Shown in pieces: positions 15,250 through 16,147 of a stretch of 16,147 nucleotides of DNA. The DNA is from Bacteroidales bacterium (GTDB lineage: Bacteria > Bacteroidota > Bacteroidia > Bacteroidales > JAADGE01). Location: positions 1 to 16,147 of the forward strand of contig JAOZQB010000048.1 in assembly GCA_029932445.1 (NCBI GenBank), given 5' to 3'. The position numbers and the translations under genes were made by a program. The notes under the pieces were generated by a model. The model ran no database searches, was not told where the DNA came from, and worked only from the letters and a program-made list of their open reading frames with translations. Within the stretch, counting starts at the first letter, position 1. Every line of letters starts with the position of its first letter.

Positions 15250-16014
15250 ATGATGATAAAAGAAGATTTATTTAACGAACTTGTGTGGCTGTGGATTTTA
15301 ATCGGAATTGTTATTTTTCCGATTATGCTTTTTGTGAAAGTTCCTTACGGCAGACATACCGATAAAAGTTGGGGAGCAACAATTAACAATAAACTCGGCT
15401 GGATTATTATGGAATTTCCGGCTTTGGCAGTTTTTATGTATTTCTTTATGAAAGGTGAAAAAAGTCAATCTGCAGTTGTTTGGGTGTTTTTCGGTTTTTG
15501 GCTTTTTCATTATGTGAACAGAACTTTTATTTATCCCCTGAGAACAAAAACGGCAAAAAAGCAAATTCCTTTTTTAATTGTTTTTTTAGCTATCTTTTTC
15601 AATTCCGTAAACGGATTTCTTAACGGTTATTATTTTTCCGAATTACATCCGAATTATGATATTTCGTGGTTGTATGATGCTCGATTTATAATAGGAAGTT
15701 TGATGTTTATTTTAGGTATGACAGTAAACCGAATTGCCGACAGAGATTTAATGAATTTAAGAAAACCGGGAGAAACCGGTTATAAAATTCCGCAAACAAA
15801 GATATTCAAATTAGTTTCGTGTCCGAATCACGGAGGTGAAATGCTGGAATGGGCAGGTTTTGCCGTTCTTACTTGGAGTTTGCCGGCATTGGCATTTGCC
15901 GTTTGGACTGTTTCTAATGTTTTACCGCGTTCCTTGGCACATCATAAATGGTATAAAAATCATTTTCCGGATTATCCGAAAAACAGAAAAGCGGTTATTC
16001 CGTATATTTTGTAA
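15250..16014 (+). CDS. Steroid 5-alpha-reductase family membrane enzyme
   Basis: Integral membrane NADPH-dependent enoyl/steroid reductase of the SRD5A family, 254 residues with about six to seven hydrophobic segments. In steroid members it reduces the C4-C5 double bond of 3-oxo-delta-4 steroids. Marks: VPYGRHT (31-37), MEFPALA (54-60), FHYVNRTFIYPLR (86-98), NGFLNGYY (121-128), RFIIGSLMFILGM, LRKPGETGYKIP (170-181), NHGGEMLEWAGF (193-204), LPALAFA, and HHKWY with DYPKNRKAVIP at the C-terminus. From memory of human SRD5A2, E55 and Y88 correspond to its catalytic E57 and Y91, and N193, E197 and Y235 to cofactor-binding residues of the same numbers. The length also equals that enzyme. ATG 15250 is chosen, with ATG 15253 an equal alternative. 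It is last in the START-SDR operon and followed by a terminator. The substrate could be a sterol, bile acid or another isoprenoid. Confidence 0.9.
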   Translation: MMIKEDLFNELVWLWILIGIVIFPIMLFVKVPYGRHTDKSWGATINNKLGWIIMEFPALAVFMYFFMKGEKSQSAVVWVFFGFWLFHYVNRTFIYPLRTKTAKKQIPFLIVFLAIFFNSVNGFLNGYYFSELHPNYDISWLYDARFIIGSLMFILGMTVNRIADRDLMNLRKPGETGYKIPQTKIFKLVSCPNHGGEMLEWAGFAVLTWSLPALAFAVWTVSNVLPRSLAHHKWYKNHFPDYPKNRKAVIPYIL

Positions 16015-16021
16015 CGGCTCG

Positions 16022-16055
16022 AATAAACTCCGTTTTTTCAATGGGGTTTATTTTT
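16022..16055 (+). terminator. Rho-independent terminator of the START-SDR-SRD5A operon
   Basis: The stem AATAAACTCC (16022-16031) pairs with GGGGTTTATT (16043-16052), ten pairs including one G-T wobble. The loop is 11 bases, and a run of five T lies at 16051-16055. It begins 8 bases after the reductase stop codon, so it closes the three-gene unit. Confidence 0.8.
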
Positions 16056-16147
16056 GTGTGTGTGCCCTGCATGTGCAGCAGAACACATACTGCAAGTTAG
16101 AATAAAAATTCTAAAAATACGAATAAATTTTTATGATAACAAGCGGT

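Noticed and set aside
1..16147. CRISPR array, tRNA/rRNA, insertion sequence, phage or toxin-antitoxin genes
   Set aside because: No regularly spaced repeats, cloverleaf-like segments, transposase or integrase motifs, or terminal inverted repeats were seen; gene content and base composition are uniform across the window.

Overview
The window is AT-rich, densely coded chromosomal DNA from a member of the Bacteroidota, probably an uncultured or environmental lineage. The evidence is the Crp/Fnr protein type, the near absence of Shine-Dalgarno sequences, promoter-like TTTG / TAnnTTTG pairs typical of this phylum, and a lipoprotein with an acidic stretch after its lipobox cysteine. There are seventeen protein genes, one of them cut by the left edge. 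I see no tRNA, rRNA, CRISPR array, insertion sequence or prophage gene, and no gene-free stretch longer than about 220 bases.

Layout. Nt 2-673: the 3' part of a Crp/Fnr regulator, followed by a strong terminator hairpin. Nt 749-2350: an O-antigen ligase / polymerase-like membrane protein, converging with and overlapping a minus-strand pair of glycosyltransferases (2340-4162, joined by an ATGA overlap). Together these look like a small surface-glycan group. Nt 4316-6835: a minus-strand operon mqnC - small unknown gene - dprA, headed by a near-perfect Bacteroidota promoter; it combines menaquinone synthesis by the futalosine route with DNA uptake/recombination. Nt 7057-9995: a minus-strand series of M28 metallopeptidase, nitroreductase and ddl (D-Ala-D-Ala ligase). 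Nt 10052-10621: tdk, divergent from the peptidase. Nt 10623-12271: minus-strand sixA-type phosphatase and a glutaminyl cyclase lipoprotein. Nt 12355-13542: a Methyltransf_32-like SAM methyltransferase.

The right end (13618-16014) is the most interesting part. A tight plus-strand operon encodes a START-domain lipid-binding protein, an extended short-chain dehydrogenase (3-beta-HSD / dihydroflavonol reductase-like) and a steroid 5-alpha-reductase family membrane enzyme. The first two overlap by ATGA, the third starts one base after the second, and a terminator follows. The three families match functions that act in sequence on steroids in animals (StAR, HSD3B, SRD5A). The reductase keeps the residues I recall as catalytic and NADPH-binding in human SRD5A2. 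The operon may be a compact sterol/steroid- or other isoprenoid-lipid-modifying pathway. The substrate is not known from sequence.

Most of the remaining genes are housekeeping. Operon links are inferred from spacing only.
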